From the NCBI GenBank assembly GCA_020310875.1, contig CM035437.1:50673027-50737026 (forward strand): a stretch of 64,000 nucleotides of DNA. Reading direction: 5' to 3'. The stretch comes from Ceratopteris richardii (taxonomy: Eukaryota > Streptophyta > Polypodiopsida > Polypodiales > Pteridaceae). Shown here piece after piece: positions 11,690 through 24,938 of the stretch. Within the stretch, counting starts at the first letter, position 1. Each line of letters starts with the position of its first letter. The notes beneath the pieces were generated by a model. That model was given only the letters and a program-made list of their open reading frames with translations. It was not told the origin of the DNA and ran no database searches. The translations under genes were made by a program, and so were the position numbers.

Positions 11690-12173
11690 GGATTACTATA
11701 TCAACCCATATCATAATCTTTGAATTAATATTAAATCAATATCATCCACATCATAATATTCAAATTAAAATCCATATCATATCATTGTATATGTCACTTA
11801 TTGAAATCGAGATCATCACTATACATTATAATCCATACTATCACTCCACACAACACCATAACACTTCAATTGAAAGGAACAACTATATAATGTTAATAAT
11901 ATTTACAGTTAAAACCATAATAGAAAAAGATGTTTAATTCACATATATATTCAGTTACATCAATCCACTTCAAAAATGGTCCTAATCCATGGCTCTTGAA
12001 TGAGTTAAGTTCATTTTCCGGGATATTTTTAATCATTTAAAGTAACTTATGTACATCTACTCTTTTGATTATATTCTTATATGTAGTGACTTCTAATACA
12101 TACTTGAATTTATGAAGCTCATTTCTATTGATGGGAGGATCATCTAAATATACAAAGCTGAGAATCATAAAAA
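11690..12173 (-). repeat. AT-rich block, copy 4
   Basis: Unit 2 counterpart of the block at 3651, about 8,040 bases downstream, with the same borders and a few substitutions and short indels. Confidence 0.7.
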
Positions 12174-13314
12174 GGTTAAGGTTTATGGTTTAGGGTTTAG
12201 GGTTTTGGGTAAAGGGTTTGGAGTTTAGGGTTTAGGGTTTGGAGTTCATGGTAATATTTTGAGGTTAGGGATTAGGGTTTGGGATTTTAGGGTTTAGAGT
12301 TAAAAGACTAGGGTTTAGGGTTTTGGGATATAAGGTTTGGGGTTTAGAGTTTAGCATTGATGGGTTAGGATTGGGTGTCTAGGTTTTAGGTTTTATGTTT
12401 TAGGGTTTAGGTTTTTAGGATTTGGGTGTAGGCTTTAGGTTTAATGCTTTGGGTTTAGGGTTTAGGGTATAAGGCTTAGGGTTTTAAGTTTATCTTTTAG
12501 CATTAAGGGTTTTGAGGTTTTGGATTTAGCATTTAGGGTTTAGGTTTCATAGCTTACGATTTAAGCATTTAGAGTTTACGATTTAGGATTCAGATTTATG
12601 GTTTAGGGCTTAGGTTTTTGGGTTTTGGGTTGAGGGTTTAGGATTTATGACTTAGGGTTTAGGGTTTAGGGTCTTGGGTTTAGGGTTAAGATTTTAGGCT
12701 TTAGGATTTATGATTTTGATCGAAGGGTTTAGGGCTTAGGGTGTAGGATGTTAGGTTTAGGATTTATAGTTTAAAGTTTTAAATTTAGGGCTTAGGGTTT
12801 AGGATTAAGGGTTTAGGGTTTAGGGTTTAGGCTTTAGGGTTTAGGCTTTAGGGTTGACGGTTTAGGACTTAGTGTCTAGTTTTTTAGAGTTTAGGGTTTA
12901 GAGTTTAGTATTTATGGTTTAGGGTTTGGTGTTTAAGGTTTGTGATTTAGGTTGTAGAGTCTAGGGTTAAGTGTTTCGGTTTTTTGGAATATGGGTTTAG
13001 AGTATAGAGTTTAGAGTTTGATGTTTAGGGTTTAGATTTGGCAGTTAGGGTTTAGCGTTTGGGGTTTTGGCTTTAGGGTATAGGGTTAAGGGATCAAGGT
13101 TTAGGGTTTAGGGTTTGAAGTTAGGGTTTGAGGTTTATGATTTAGGTTCTAGGGCTTAGGGTTTATAGATTAGGGTTTAGTGTCTAGTATTTACGGTTTA
13201 TAGTTTAGGGTTTAAGGTTTAGTGTTTAGGTTTTAGGGTTTAGTTTTAGGGTTTAGGGTTTGGGGTTTAAGGTTTGGGGTTTAGGGTTTAGGGTTTAGAG
13301 TTTAAGTTTAGGGC

Positions 13315-13710
13315 TTAGTGTTTAGCCTCAATAGAAGAATCTTTTGACTTTGGTGGCATTTGTGATAGTTTGAGGTCCTTGGCCATATTATCCTCTAAGT
13401 TGATGCACACTTCTATGCATGAATCGAAAGCGTCCAATATCATAAGAGATACCAATTTCCTTATCCTTGCACTTATTAAACCATCATGAAACAAGGAAAC
13501 AAATTTAGGTTGGTGGTTTGCTCTAGCTCTGGCATCGATCAAGATATTGCTTGAATTGTCTGTTTGCTAATCTTACTTTTCATGGCTATCCTAGTTGAAC
13601 CTAAGGATAAGAGATGAAGTATTATGCCTTACTCCCCTCTTTGCAACCTCACCAATAAAATCTTCTAGAACCTATCTTGGAGTTTTTTCCTTTTGAATGG
13701 ATGACATTTA
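13315..13710 (-). pseudogene. Unidentified coding-like fragment, copy 4 (full)
   Basis: Unit 2 counterpart of the copy at 5266 (offset 8,049 bases), with the 75-codon minus-strand frame still open at 13315-13542. Differences from the first copy are mostly single substitutions that do not introduce stops. Confidence 0.5.
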
Positions 13711-14158
13711 GGGTTTAGGTTCTAGGTTTTAGGTTTTACGGTTTAGGTTTTTGGGATTTAGGTGTAGGCTTTAGGTTTTATGCTTGTGTAGGGTTTAGGG
13801 TATGGATCTTAGGGTTTTAGCTTTATCATTTAGGTTTTAGGGTTTTACATTAAGGGCTTAGGGTTTAGGGTTTAGGTTTCATAGCTTAGGCTTTAGGCAT
13901 TTAGAGTTTAGGGTTTAGGATTTAGATTTATGGTTTAGGGATTAGGTTTTTGGGTTTTGGGTTGAGGATTTAGGGTTTATGGATTAGGATTTAGAGTTTA
14001 GGCTTTGAGGTTTAGGATTTAGGCTTTCGGCTTTACAGTTTAGGATTTAGGTTTAGGCTTTAGGATTGATGGTGTTTAGGAGTTAGGGTTTGGGGTTTAG
14101 GTTTTGGGGTTTAAGGTTTGGGGTTTATGCTTTAGGGTTTAGATTTTAGGTTTAGGGC

Positions 14159-14556
14159 TTAGTGTTTAGTCTCGATAGAAGAATCTTTTGACTTTGGTGG
14201 TTTTTGTGGTAGTTTGAGGTCCTTGGCGATATTATCCTCAAAGTTGATGCACACTTCTAGGCATGCATCTAAAACATCCAATATCATAAGACATACCAAC
14301 TGCCTTATCCTTGCACCTATTAAACCATCAAGAAACAAGGAATCAAACTTAGGTTGGTGGTTTGCTCTAGCTCTAGCATTGATCAAGATATTGCTTGAAT
14401 TGCCTCTTGCTAACCTTACTATTTAACAGTTAGCCTATTTGAAGCTATGGATAAGGAATGAAGTATTATGCCTCACTCCCCTCTTTCAACCTCACCATTA
14501 AAATCTTCTAGAAGCCAAGCTATCTTGGATTTTTTCCTTTTGAATGGATGACATTT
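14159..14556 (-). pseudogene. Unidentified coding-like fragment, copy 5 (full)
   Basis: Counterpart of the copy at 6112, of the same sub-type. The 75-codon frame at 14159-14386 is open. Confidence 0.5.
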
Positions 14557-15410
14557 ACGGTTTGGCTTTTAGGTTTTAGGTTTTTGAGATTTGGGTGTAG
14601 GCTTTAGCTTTAATGCTTTGTGTTTAGGGTTTAGGGTATGGGGATTAGGGTTTTAGGTTTATCATTTAGGGTTTAGGGCTTGAGGTTAAGGGTTTAGGGT
14701 TTAGGGTTTAGGTTTCATAGCTTAGGGTTTAAGCATTGAGAGTTCAAGGTTTATGATTTAGATTTATGGTTTAGGGCTTAGGTTTTTGTGTTTTGGGTTG
14801 AGGGTTTAGGGTTTATGGCTTAGGGTTTGGAGTTTAGGGTCTGTGGTTTAGGGTTTAGGATTTATGATTTTGATCATAGGGTTAAGGGTTTAGGGTGTAG
14901 GATGTTGTGTTTAGGGTTAATAGTTTTGAGTTTAGGCTTTAGGGTTTATGCTTTAGGGTTTATAGTTTAGGGTTTAAGGTTGAGGGTTTAAATTTTAGGC
15001 TTTAGGGTTGATGGTTTAGCACTTAGTGTCTAGTTTTTAGAGTTCAGGGTTTAGAGTTTAGGGTTTGGGGTTTAAGGTTTATGATTTAGGTTGTAGACTC
15101 TAGGGTAAAGGGTTTCGGTTTTATGGCATATGGGTTTAGAGCATAGGGTATAGAGTTTGATGTTTAGGGTGTAGGTTTAGGGCTTAGGGTTTAGCATTTG
15201 GGGGTTTGACTTTAGGCTACAGGATTAAGGGATCAGTATTTAGGGTTGAGAGTTTAGGGTTTGAGGTTAGGGTTTAGGGTTTATGATTTAGGTTCTAGGA
15301 TCTAGGGTTTATAGATAAGGGTTTAGGGGTCTAGGATTTAGGGTTTAGGGTTTAGTGTTTAGGTTTCAAGGTTTAGGGTTTAGGGTTCAAGGTTTAGAAC
15401 CTAGGGTTTA

Positions 15411-15692
15411 TCCTTGGCCGTATTATCCTCTAAGTTGATGCACACTTCTAGGCATGCATCTAAAGCGTCCAACATCATAAGACATACCAATTTCCTTATC
15501 CTTGCACTTATTAAACCATCAAGAAACAAGGAAATAAATTTAGGCTGGTAGTTTGCTCTAGCTTTAGCCTATTTGAAGCTACTGATAAGAGATGAACTAT
15601 TATGCCTCACTCCCCTCTTTGGAACCTCAGCAATGAGATCTTCTAGAAGGAAACCTATCTTGTATTTTTTCCTTTTGAATGGATGATATTTA
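15411..15692 (-). pseudogene. Unidentified coding-like fragment, copy 6 (truncated)
   Basis: Counterpart of the truncated copy at 7416, with the identical left break and no long frame. Confidence 0.5.
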
Positions 15693-16072
15693 GGGTTTAG
15701 AGTTTAGGGTTTATGTTTTTGGGAAGTGGATGTAGACTTTATGTTTAATGCTTTGTGTCTAGGGTTTAGGGTATGGGGCTCAGGGTTTTAGGTTTATCAT
15801 GTAGGGTTTAGGGTTTGAGGTTAAGGGTTAAGGGTTTAGGGTTTAGGTTTCATAGCTTAGGGTTTAAGCCTTCAGAGTTTACAATTTAGGATTTGGATTT
15901 ATGGATTAGGGCTTAGTTTTCTGGGTTTTGGGTTGAGGGTTGAGGGTTATGGGTTTAGAGTTTGATGTTTAGGGTTTAGGTTTAGGGGTTAGGGTTTAGC
16001 ATTTGGGGTTTCAGGTTTGGGGTATAGAGTTAAGGGATCATGCTTTAGGGTTTAGAGTTTAGGATTTGAAGT

Positions 16073-16346
16073 TAGGGTTTGGGGTTGCTATATCAACCCA
16101 TATCATAATCTTTGAATTAACATTAAATCAACATCATCGACATCATAAGATTCAAATTAAAATCCATATCTTATCATTGTATATATTAATTATTGAAATC
16201 CACATCATCACTATACATTATAATCCATACTATCACTACACACAACACCATAACACTACAATTGAAAGAAACAACTATATAATATTAACATAATATTTAC
16301 ATTCAACACCATAACAGGTTTAATTCACATATCTATTCACAATATT
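16073..16346 (-). repeat. AT-rich block, copy 5 (truncated)
   Basis: Left part of the AT-rich block. It stops abruptly at TCACATATCTATTCAC and joins telomere-like sequence, whereas the unit 3 counterpart (25367-25850) continues to the normal right end. A deletion of several hundred bases in unit 2 explains the difference. Confidence 0.6.
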
Positions 16347-16931
16347 TGATCGTAGGGTTTAGGGTGTAGAATGTTGCATTTAGGATTTATAGTTTAGAGT
16401 TTTAAATTTAGGGTTTAGGCTTTATGGTTTAGGTTTTATGGTTTAGGGTTTAGGGTTTAGACTTTAGGGTTAATGGTTTAGGACTTAGCATCTAGTTTTT
16501 AGAGTTTAGGGTTTAGAGTTTAGTATTTATGGTTTAGGGTTTGGGGTTTAAGGTTTGTGATTTTGGTTGTAGAGTCTAGGGTTAAGGGTTTCCATTTTAT
16601 GGCATATGGGTTTAGAGTATAGGGTTTAGAGTTTGATGTTGAAGGTTTAGGATTAGGGGTTAGGGTTTAGTGTTTGGGGTTTCCGTTTTAGGCTATAGGG
16701 TTAAGTTGTCAAGGTTTAGGGTTTGAGGTTAGGGTTTAGGGTTTATGATTTAGGTTCTAGGGTTTAGGGTTTATTGATTAGGTTTTAGGGTCTAGGATTT
16801 AGGGCTTATAGTTTAGGGTTTAAGGTTTAGTGTTTAGGTTTTAGGTTTTAGGGTTTAGGGTTTAAGGTTTCGGGTTTAGGGTTGAGGATTTAAAGTTAAG
16901 GTTTAGGGCTTAGTGTTTGGCCCCAATAGAA

Positions 16932-17306
16932 GAAGATTTTGACCCGAGATAATGGTATAGATCATAACATTAAATCCACATCATCACTATACATTATAAT
17001 CCATACTATCACTTCACACAACACCATAACACTTCAATTGAAAGAAACAACTATATAATATTAACATAATATTTATAGTTAAAACCATAACAAAAATATA
17101 TGTTTAAATCACATATATATTCAATTACATCAATCCACTTCAAAATGGTCCTAATCCATCACTCTTGGATGAGGTAAAATCATTTGGTAAGGATATTTTT
17201 AAGAATTTTAAGTAACTTATCTACATCTACTCTTTTGATTATATTCTTATATGTAGTGACTTCTAATACATACTTGAATTTATGAACCTCATTTCTATTG
17301 ATGGAA
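16932..17306 (-). repeat. AT-rich block, copy 6
   Basis: Short form with the GACCCGAGATAATGG left end; unit 2 counterpart of 8032-8396. Confidence 0.65.
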
Positions 17307-17567
17307 TTTAGGGTTTAGGTTTTAGGTTTTAGGGTTTAGGTTTTGAGGATTTGCTTGTAGGCTTTAGGTTTAATGCTTTGGGTTTAGGGTTTAGGGTATA
17401 AGGCTTAGGGTTTTAAGTTTATTGTTTAGCATTTAGGGTTTAAGGTTTAGGATTTAGGGTTTGGGGTTTAGGTTTCACAGCTTACGGTTTAAGCATTTAG
17501 AGTTTAGGGTTTAGGATTTACATTTATGGTTTAAGGCTTAGGTTTCTAGGTTTTGGGTTGAGGGTTT

Positions 17568-18540
17568 ATGGTAGAGCATCAAAGACAGAGCATCAAACTC
17601 ACTACACAAGTGAAGACCTTTTTCTTGCATATCAGCACAAGGCACTTGTCCCATCCACTCATCATGAAGAATGGATTTTTGACAATGGAGCTTCATCATA
17701 GATGTGCAATGACAAAGAAGACTTTCATGAGTTTCATGAGCACAAATGCCAAGATAACAAGTGTGTTGAGATCCAAGGAGGAGGCAAAGTTGATGTCACA
17801 AACTCAGAAGGTGAGACCAAGTCACTTATGTATGTTCTTTATGTACCAAGCCTTTGTAAGAACCTTCTTTTAGTGAAGGCCATTACCAAGTATAACATGA
17901 TGGTGGAATTTGATCATAACAAAGTTCAACTCATCGATCAAGCATAAAAAGAAGTCATAACTCGTGGATTCAAAGAGAAACGTCTCAACAAGATTTTAAG
18001 TTTCATGTCCAAGGATTCCCAAGCTTCTTGTCCAAGGATTCAAGTTTTAGCTTGTGGCATTTTATATTTGGACACACCTCTTAGTCAGCAAAGATCTCTT
18101 CAACTCATGTTTCTAAACACTTGGCAATAGTCCATCTTGACCTTTGTGGACCTATGCATACACCATCACTGAGTGGATCACTTTTTCTTCTTGATAGCAG
18201 ATGTTTAATAGGTACACTTGGGTTTATTCAGTAAAACATAATGAGGATGCACTTTCCAAGTTCAAGGAGTGGACACACATAGTTCAAGATGACTTTCCAA
18301 CTTCTTTAAAGTCCATTAGATCATATGGAGATAGTGGCTTTGTCAACCACCATTTCTAAAAGTATTTGAAGCACCAAGGTATTAAATACCAAGAAAAGAA
18401 GGATACTCAACAAGGAATTCTTGTACGGAGGATTCAAAGTGTGTTCTAGATGGCCAAGACTATGCTTCATTGGAAGAAACTTCCACAAAAGTTTTGGGGA
18501 AGCTCTCCATACATCCTAGGTTGCATTATTTGTTATTCGA
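17568..18540 (+). pseudogene. Decayed copia protease-integrase fragment, copy 2
   Basis: Second copy of the copia remnant, again placed after the short AT-rich block and a telomere-like stretch. It shares with copy 1 the Asp-Asn-Gly protease site and the TAG immediately after it, plus the same truncation ends. Both copies therefore descend from one already broken fragment. It differs by substitutions and a 12-base deletion near 17753, where the segment coding for VHLR in copy 1 is missing. Confidence 0.75.
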
Positions 18541-18990
18541 TAATTTGATTATTCATGAATAACTATGGAATTTTTCGATGACCCCTTATCATTTGACCCA
18601 ATTATTCGATGCCATGACAACTTATTTCGACAAGTCAGAATAATTTTTGCACAACAATTTGGAGATTTTTCGATTGAAGGTGTTTTCGATCAAAATTTTT
18701 TTATCGAAAATATGTTCAATCAAAAAGGTTCTTGATCGAAAACATTTTAGATTGAAAAAGTTTCAGATTGAAAAGTTTTAAGATCGAAAAGGTTTTAGAT
18801 TGAATACGTTTTAGATTGAAAACATTTTACATAAAAAATATTTAAGATTAAAAATCTATCACAATGAAAATATTTTGTATTAAAAATATTTTTGGTAGAA
18901 AAGATTTTAGATTGTATTTTATTCATAAAAATTCTTTGAGATTTAACATGATGAGGTTGATTATTCATATTGGGAATTTTTAAATTTTTA
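18541..18990. repeat. AT-rich stretch with GATTGAAAA-type short repeats, copy 2
   Basis: Unit 2 counterpart of 9641-10089, with the same short-word repeats. The reading frames here are low-complexity and not supported as genes. Confidence 0.5.
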
Positions 18991-19780
18991 CCCACATCAT
19001 ACGATTTGAATCAAAATCCACATAATATAAGTATACATAATAACTTCTAAATTAAAAATTATTCGAGATCATCCACATCATATAATTTGAATTAAAATCC
19101 ATATAATATCATTGCACATATTAAATTTTGAAATCCACTTCATCACTACTATATCAATCCATATCATAATATTTAAGCTAATATTCAATCAATATCATCC
19201 ACATGATAACATTTGAATTAAAATCCATATTATAGCACTAAACATCTTAACTTTGAAAATTTATATCATCACTACTATATCAACCCATATCATAATCTTT
19301 GAATTAACATTAAATCAACGTGATCCACATCATAACATTGAAATTAAAATCATATAATATCATTGTATATGTTAATTATTGAAATCCACATCATCACTAT
19401 ACATTATAATCCATACTATCATTGCACACAACACCATAACACTTCAACTGCAAAAACAACTATATAATATGAACATAATATCTACATTTAAAACCATAAC
19501 AAAAAAAGATGTCTAATTCACATATATATTCAATTACATCAATTCACTTCAAAATGGTCCTAATCCATCACTATAGGATGAGTTAAAACCATTTTTAGGG
19601 ATATTTTAGGACGTTTAAGTACTTTATCTACATCTACTCTATTGATTATATTCTTATATGTAGTGACTTCTAATACATACTTGAAGTTATGAACCTCATT
19701 TTTATTGATGGGAGGAACATCTAAATATACAAAGTTGAGAATCATCTAAATATACACAGCTGAGAATCATCTAAAAGGTT
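18991..19780 (-). repeat. AT-rich block, copy 7 (extended)
   Basis: Counterpart of 10090-10965. Its right part contains the 62-codon minus-strand frame at 19560-19745 (opens MILNFVYLD), which is the recurring open frame of this block family. The protein is not recognised. Confidence 0.6.
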
Positions 19781-20249
19781 TAGGGTCTATGGTTAAGGGT
19801 TTAGGGTTTAGGGTTTTGGGTAAAGGGTTTAGGGTTTCGAGTTCAAGGTTCAACATTATATGAACATAATATCTACATTTAAAACCATAACAAAAAAAGA
19901 TGTCTAATTCACATATATATTCAATTACATCAATTCACTTCAAAATGGTCCTAATCCATCACTATAGGATGAGTTAAAACCATTTTTAGGGATATTTTTA
20001 AGACGTTTAAGTACTTTATCTACATCTACTCTATTGATTATATTCTTATATGTAGTGACTTCTAATACATACTTGAAGTTATGAACCTCATTTTTATTGA
20101 TGGGAGGAACATCTAAATATACAAAGTTGAGAATCATCTAAATATACACAGCTGAGAATCATCTAAAAGGTTTAGGGTCTATGGTTAAGGGTTTAGGATT
20201 TAGGGTTTCGGGTAAAGGGTTTAGGGTTTCGAGTTCAAGGTTCAACATT
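19467..20249 (+). repeat. Local tandem duplication, two copies of ~391 bp
   Basis: The segment from ATATGAACATAATATC at 19467 to GTTCAACATT at 19857 is repeated at once at 19858-20249 with very few differences (for example one base lost in the first copy near 19606). The join runs through ATT/ATATGAAC. The duplication has no counterpart in unit 1, so it is recent and specific to unit 2. It doubles the 62/65-codon frame of the AT-rich block (19560 and 19940). Confidence 0.85.
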
Positions 20250-20909
20250 TAGGGGTATAGGGTATAGGGCTTAGGGTTTAGGGTATAGAACTTAGGGTTT
20301 TAGGTTTATCATTTAGGGTTTAAGGTTTAGGGTTTAGGGTTTAGGTTTCACAGCTTAGGATTTAGGCGTTTATAGTTTAGGGTTTAGGATTTAGATTTAT
20401 GGTTTAGGGCTTAGGTTTTTGGGTTTCTTGTTGAGGGTTTAGGATTTATAGCTTACGGTTTAGGGTCTTAGGTTTAGGGTTAAGATTTTAGGGTTTAGGA
20501 TTTATGATTTTGATCATATGGTTTAGGGTTTAGGGTGTAGGATATTGGGTGTACGGTTTATAGTTTAGAGTTTTAAATTTTAGGGTTTAGGGTTTAGGGT
20601 TTAGGGTTAAGGTTTTAGGGTTTAGGGTTTAGGGTTGATGGTTTAGGAATTAGTGTCTAGTTTTTAGAGTTTAGGGTTTAGAGCTTAGTATTTATGGTTT
20701 AGGATTTGGGTTTTAAGGTTTATGATTTAGGCCGTAGAGTCTAGGGTGAAGGGTTTCGGTTTTATGGCATATGGGTTTAGAGTTTGACGTTTAGAGTTTA
20801 GGTTTAGGGGATAGGGTTTAGCATTTGGGGTTTCACGTTTAGTGTATAGAATTAAGGGATCAGGGTTTAGGTTTAGAGTTTAGGATTTGAGGGTAGGGTT
20901 TAGGGCTTA

Positions 20910-21398
20910 GGATTACTATATCAACCCATATCATAATCTTTGAATTAATATTGAATCAATATCATCCACATCATAATATTCAAATTAAAATCCATATCAT
21001 ATCATTGTATATGTCAATTATTGAAATCCAGATCATCACGATACATTATAATCCATACTATCACTCCACACAACACCATAACACTTCAATTGAAAGAAAC
21101 AACTATATAATGTTAACATAATATTTACACTTAAAACCATAATAGAAAAAGATGTTTAATTCACATATATATTCAATTACATCAATCCACTTCAAAATGG
21201 TCCTAATCCATCACTCTTGGATGAGTTAAATTCATTTTTTGGGATATTTTTAAGCATTTAAAGTAACTTATCTACATCTACTCTTTTGATTATATTCTTA
21301 TATGTAGTGACTTCTAATACATACTTGAATTTATGAAGCTCATTTCTATTGATGGGAGGATCATCTAAATATACAAAGCTGAGAATCATCTAAAAGGT
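20910..21398 (-). repeat. AT-rich block, copy 8
   Basis: Unit 3 counterpart of 3651 and 11690, with the same borders. Confidence 0.7.
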
Positions 21399-22529
21399 TA
21401 GGGTTTATGGTTTAGGGTTTAGGGTTTTGGGTAAAGGGTTTGGAGTTTAGGGTTTAGGGTTTGGAGTTCATGGTAATATTTCGAGGTTAGGGATTAGGGT
21501 TTGTAATTTTAGGGTTTAGAGTTAAGGGACTAGGGTTTAGGGTTTTAGGATATAAGGTTTGAGGTTTAGAGTTTAGCATTGATGGGTTAGGATTGGGGGT
21601 CTAGGTTTTAGGTTTTACGTTTTAGGGTTTAGGTTTTTAGGATTTGGGTGTAGGCTTTAGGTTTAATGCTTTGGGTTTAGGGTTTAGGGTATAAGGCTTA
21701 GGGTTTTAAGTTTATCTTTTAGCATTAAGGGTTTTGAGGTTTTGGATTTAGAATTTAGGGTTTAGGTTTCAGAGCTTACAGTTTAAGCATTTAGAGTTTA
21801 GGATTTAGGATTCAGATTTATGGTTTAGGGCTTAGGTTTTTGGGTTTTGGGTTGAGGGTTTAGGATTCATGACTAAGGGTTTAGGGTTTAGGGTCTTGGG
21901 TCTAGGGTTAAGATTTTAGGGTTTAGGATTTATGATTTTGATCGAAGGGTTTAGGGCTTAGGGTCTAGGATGTTGGGTTTAGGATTTATAGTTTAGAGTT
22001 TTAAATTTAGGGCTTAGGGTTTCGGATTAAGGGTTTAGGGTTTAGGGTTTAGGATTTAGGGTTGATGGTTTAGGACTTAGTGTCTAGTTTTTTAGAGTTT
22101 AGGGTTTAGAGTTTAGTATTTATGGTTTAGGGTTTGGTGTTTAAGGTTTGTGATTTAGGTTGTAGAGTCTATGGTTAAGGGTTTCGGTTTTATGGCATAT
22201 GGGTTTAGGGTATAGAGTTTAGAGTTTGATGTTTAGGGTTTAGGTTTAGGAGTTAGGGTTTAGCATTTGGGGTTTTGGTTTTAGGGTATACGGTTAAGGG
22301 ATCAAGGTTTAGGGTTTAGGGTTTAAGGTTTGAAGTTAGGGTTTAGGGTTTATGATATAGGTTCTAGGGCTTAGGGTTTATAGATTAGGGTTTATGATCT
22401 AGTATTTATGGTTTATAGTTTAGGGTTTAAGGTTTAGTTTTTAGGTTTTAGGGTTTAGTTTTAGGGTTTAGGGTTTGGAGTTTAAGGTTTGGGGTTTAGG
22501 GTTTAGGGTTTAGAGTTTAAGTTTAGGGC

Positions 22530-22925
22530 TTAGTGTTTAGCCTCAATAGAAGAATCTTTTGACTTGGGTGGCATTTGTTGTAGTTTGAGGTCCTTGGCCA
22601 TATTATCCTCTAAGTCGATGCACACTTCTATGCAGGAATCGAAAGCATCCAATATCATAAGACATACCAATTTCCTTATCCTTGCACTTATTAAACCATC
22701 ATGAGACAAGGAAACAAATTTAGGTTGGTGGTTTGCTCTAGCTCTGGCATCGATCAAGATATTGCTTGAATTGTCTGTTTGCTAACCTTACTTTTCATGG
22801 CTATCCTATTTGAAGCTAGGGACAAGAGATGAAGTATTATGCCTCACTCCCCTCTTTGCAACCTCACCAATAAAATCTTCTAGAACCTATCTTGGAGTTT
22901 TTTTCCTTTTGAATGGATGACATTT
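22530..22925 (-). pseudogene. Unidentified coding-like fragment, copy 7 (full)
   Basis: Unit 3 counterpart of the copies at 5266 and 13315. The 75-codon frame is open at 22530-22757. Confidence 0.5.
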
Positions 22926-23384
22926 AGGGTTTAGGTTCTAGGTTTTAGGTTTTAGGGTTTAGGTTTTTGGGATTTAGGTGTAGGCTTTAGGCTTTATGCT
23001 TTGTGTGTAGGGTTTAGGGTATGGATCTTAGGGTTTTAGGTTTATCATTTAGGTTTTAGGGTTTTACATTAAGGGCTTAGGGTTTAAAACTTAGGTTTCA
23101 TAGCTTAAGCTTTAAGCATTTAGAGTTTAGGGTTTAGGATTTAGATTTATGGTTTAGGGATTAGGTTTTTGGGTTTTGGGCTGAGGGTTTAGGGTTTATG
23201 GATTAGGATTTAGAGTTTAGGCTTTAGGGTTTTGGGTTTAGGAGTTAGGCTTTAGGCTTTACGGTTTAGGATATAGGTTTAGGCTTTAGGATTGATGGTG
23301 TTTAGGATTTAGGGTTGGGGGTTTAGGTTTTGGGGTTTAAGGTTTGGGGTTTATGCTTTAGGGTTTAGATTTTAGGTTTAGGGC

Positions 23385-23783
23385 TTAGTGTTTAGCCTCG
23401 ATAGAAGAATCTTTTGACTTTGGTGGTTTTTGTGGTAGTTTGAGGTCCTTTGCGATATTATCCTCTAAGTTGATGCACACTTCTAGGCATGCATCTAAAA
23501 CATCCAATATCATAAGACATACAAATTGCCTTATACTTGCACTTATTAAACCATCAAGAAACAAGGAATCAAACTTAGGTTGGTGGTTTGCTCTAGCTCT
23601 GGCATCGATCAAGATATTGCTTGAATTGCCTCTTGCTAACCTTACTATTTCACAGTTAGCGTATTTGAAGCTATGGATAAGGAATGAAGTATTATGCCTC
23701 ACTCCCCTCTTTGCAACCTCACCAATAAAATCTTCTAGAAGCCAAGCTATCTTGTATTTTTTCCTTTTGAATGGATGAAATTT
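23385..23783 (-). pseudogene. Unidentified coding-like fragment, copy 8 (longest open frame)
   Basis: Best preserved copy. The minus-strand frame runs from the right border of the island (near 23775, HPFKRKKYKIAWLLEDF at its start) to 23385 without a stop, about 130 codons, of which 105 follow the first ATG at 23702. Composition is mixed and protein-like (IGEVAKRGVRHNTSFLIHSF, then the LVCLMILD core and a Pro/Lys tail). I do not recognise the family. The open frame covers exactly the island and ends in the flanking repeat, as expected for a captured fragment of a longer gene. Confidence 0.55.
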
Positions 23784-24657
23784 ACGGTTTGGCTTTTACG
23801 TTTTAGGTTTTGAGATTTGGGTGTAGGCTTTAGGTTTAATGCTTTGTGTTTAGGGTTTAGGGTATGGGGATTAGGGTTTTAGGTTTATCATTTAGGGTTT
23901 AGGGCTTGAGGTTAAGGGTTGAGGGTTTAGGTTTTATAGCTTAGGGTTTAAGCATTTAGAGTTTAGGGTTTAGGATTTAGATTTATGGTTTAGGGCTTAG
24001 GTTTTTGTGTTTTGGGTTGAGGGTTTAGGGTTTATGGCTTAGGGTTTAGAGTTTAGGGTATGTGGTTTAGGGTTAAGATTTTAGGGTTTAGGATTTATGA
24101 TTTTGATCATAGGGTTAAGGGTTTAGGGTGTAGGATGTTGTGTTTAGGGTTAATAGTTTTGAGTTTAGGCTTTAGGGTTTAGAGTTTAGGGTTTAAATTT
24201 TAGGCTTTAGGGTCGATGGTTTAGCACTTAGTGTCTAGTTTTTAGAGTTCAGGGTTTAGAGTTTAGTATTTATAGTTTAGGGTTTGGGATTTAAGGTTTA
24301 TGATTTAGGTTGTAGACTCTAGGGTTAAGGGTTTCGGTTTTATGGCATATGGGTTTAGAGCATAGGGTATAGAGTTTGATGTTTAGGGTGTAGGTTTAGG
24401 GCTTAGGGTTTAGCATTTGGGGGTTTGACTTTTGGCTACAGGGTTAAGGGATCAATATTTAGGGTTGAGAGTTTAGGGTTTGAGGTTAGGGTTTAGGGTT
24501 TATGATTTAGGTTCTAGGGTCTAGGGTTTATAGATTAGGGTTTAGGGGTCTAGGATTTAGGGTTTATAGTTTAGGGTTAAGGGTTTAGTGTTTAGGTTTT
24601 AGGGTTTAGGTTTTAGAGTTTAGGTTTTAGGGTTCAAGGTTTAGGATCTAGGGTTTA

Positions 24658-24938
24658 TCCTTGGCCATATTATCCTCTAAGTTGATGCACACTTCTAGGC
24701 ATGCATCTAAAGCGTCCAATATCATAAGACATACCAATTTCCTTATCCTTGCACTTATTAAACCATCAAGAAACAAGGAAATAAATTTAGGCTGGTAGTT
24801 TGCTCTAGCTTTAGCCTATTTGAAGCTACGGATAAGAGATGAACTAATATGCCTCACTCCCCTCTTTGGAACCTCAACAATGAGATCTTCTAGAAGGAAA
24901 CCTATCTTGGATTTTTTCCTTTTGAATGGATGATATTT
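24658..24938 (-). pseudogene. Unidentified coding-like fragment, copy 9 (truncated)
   Basis: Unit 3 truncated copy with the same left break as the copies at 7416 and 15411. Confidence 0.5.

Larger units (their letters stand above)
11549..20769 (+). repeat. Higher-order unit 2 of telomere-like array
   Basis: Same order of landmarks as unit 1, at an offset of about 8,050 bases in the first half and about 8,900 in the second, because ~0.9 kb absent from unit 1 is present here (about 15692-16640). It carries the second copy of the copia fragment and a local ~391-bp tandem duplication near its right end. Confidence 0.75.
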
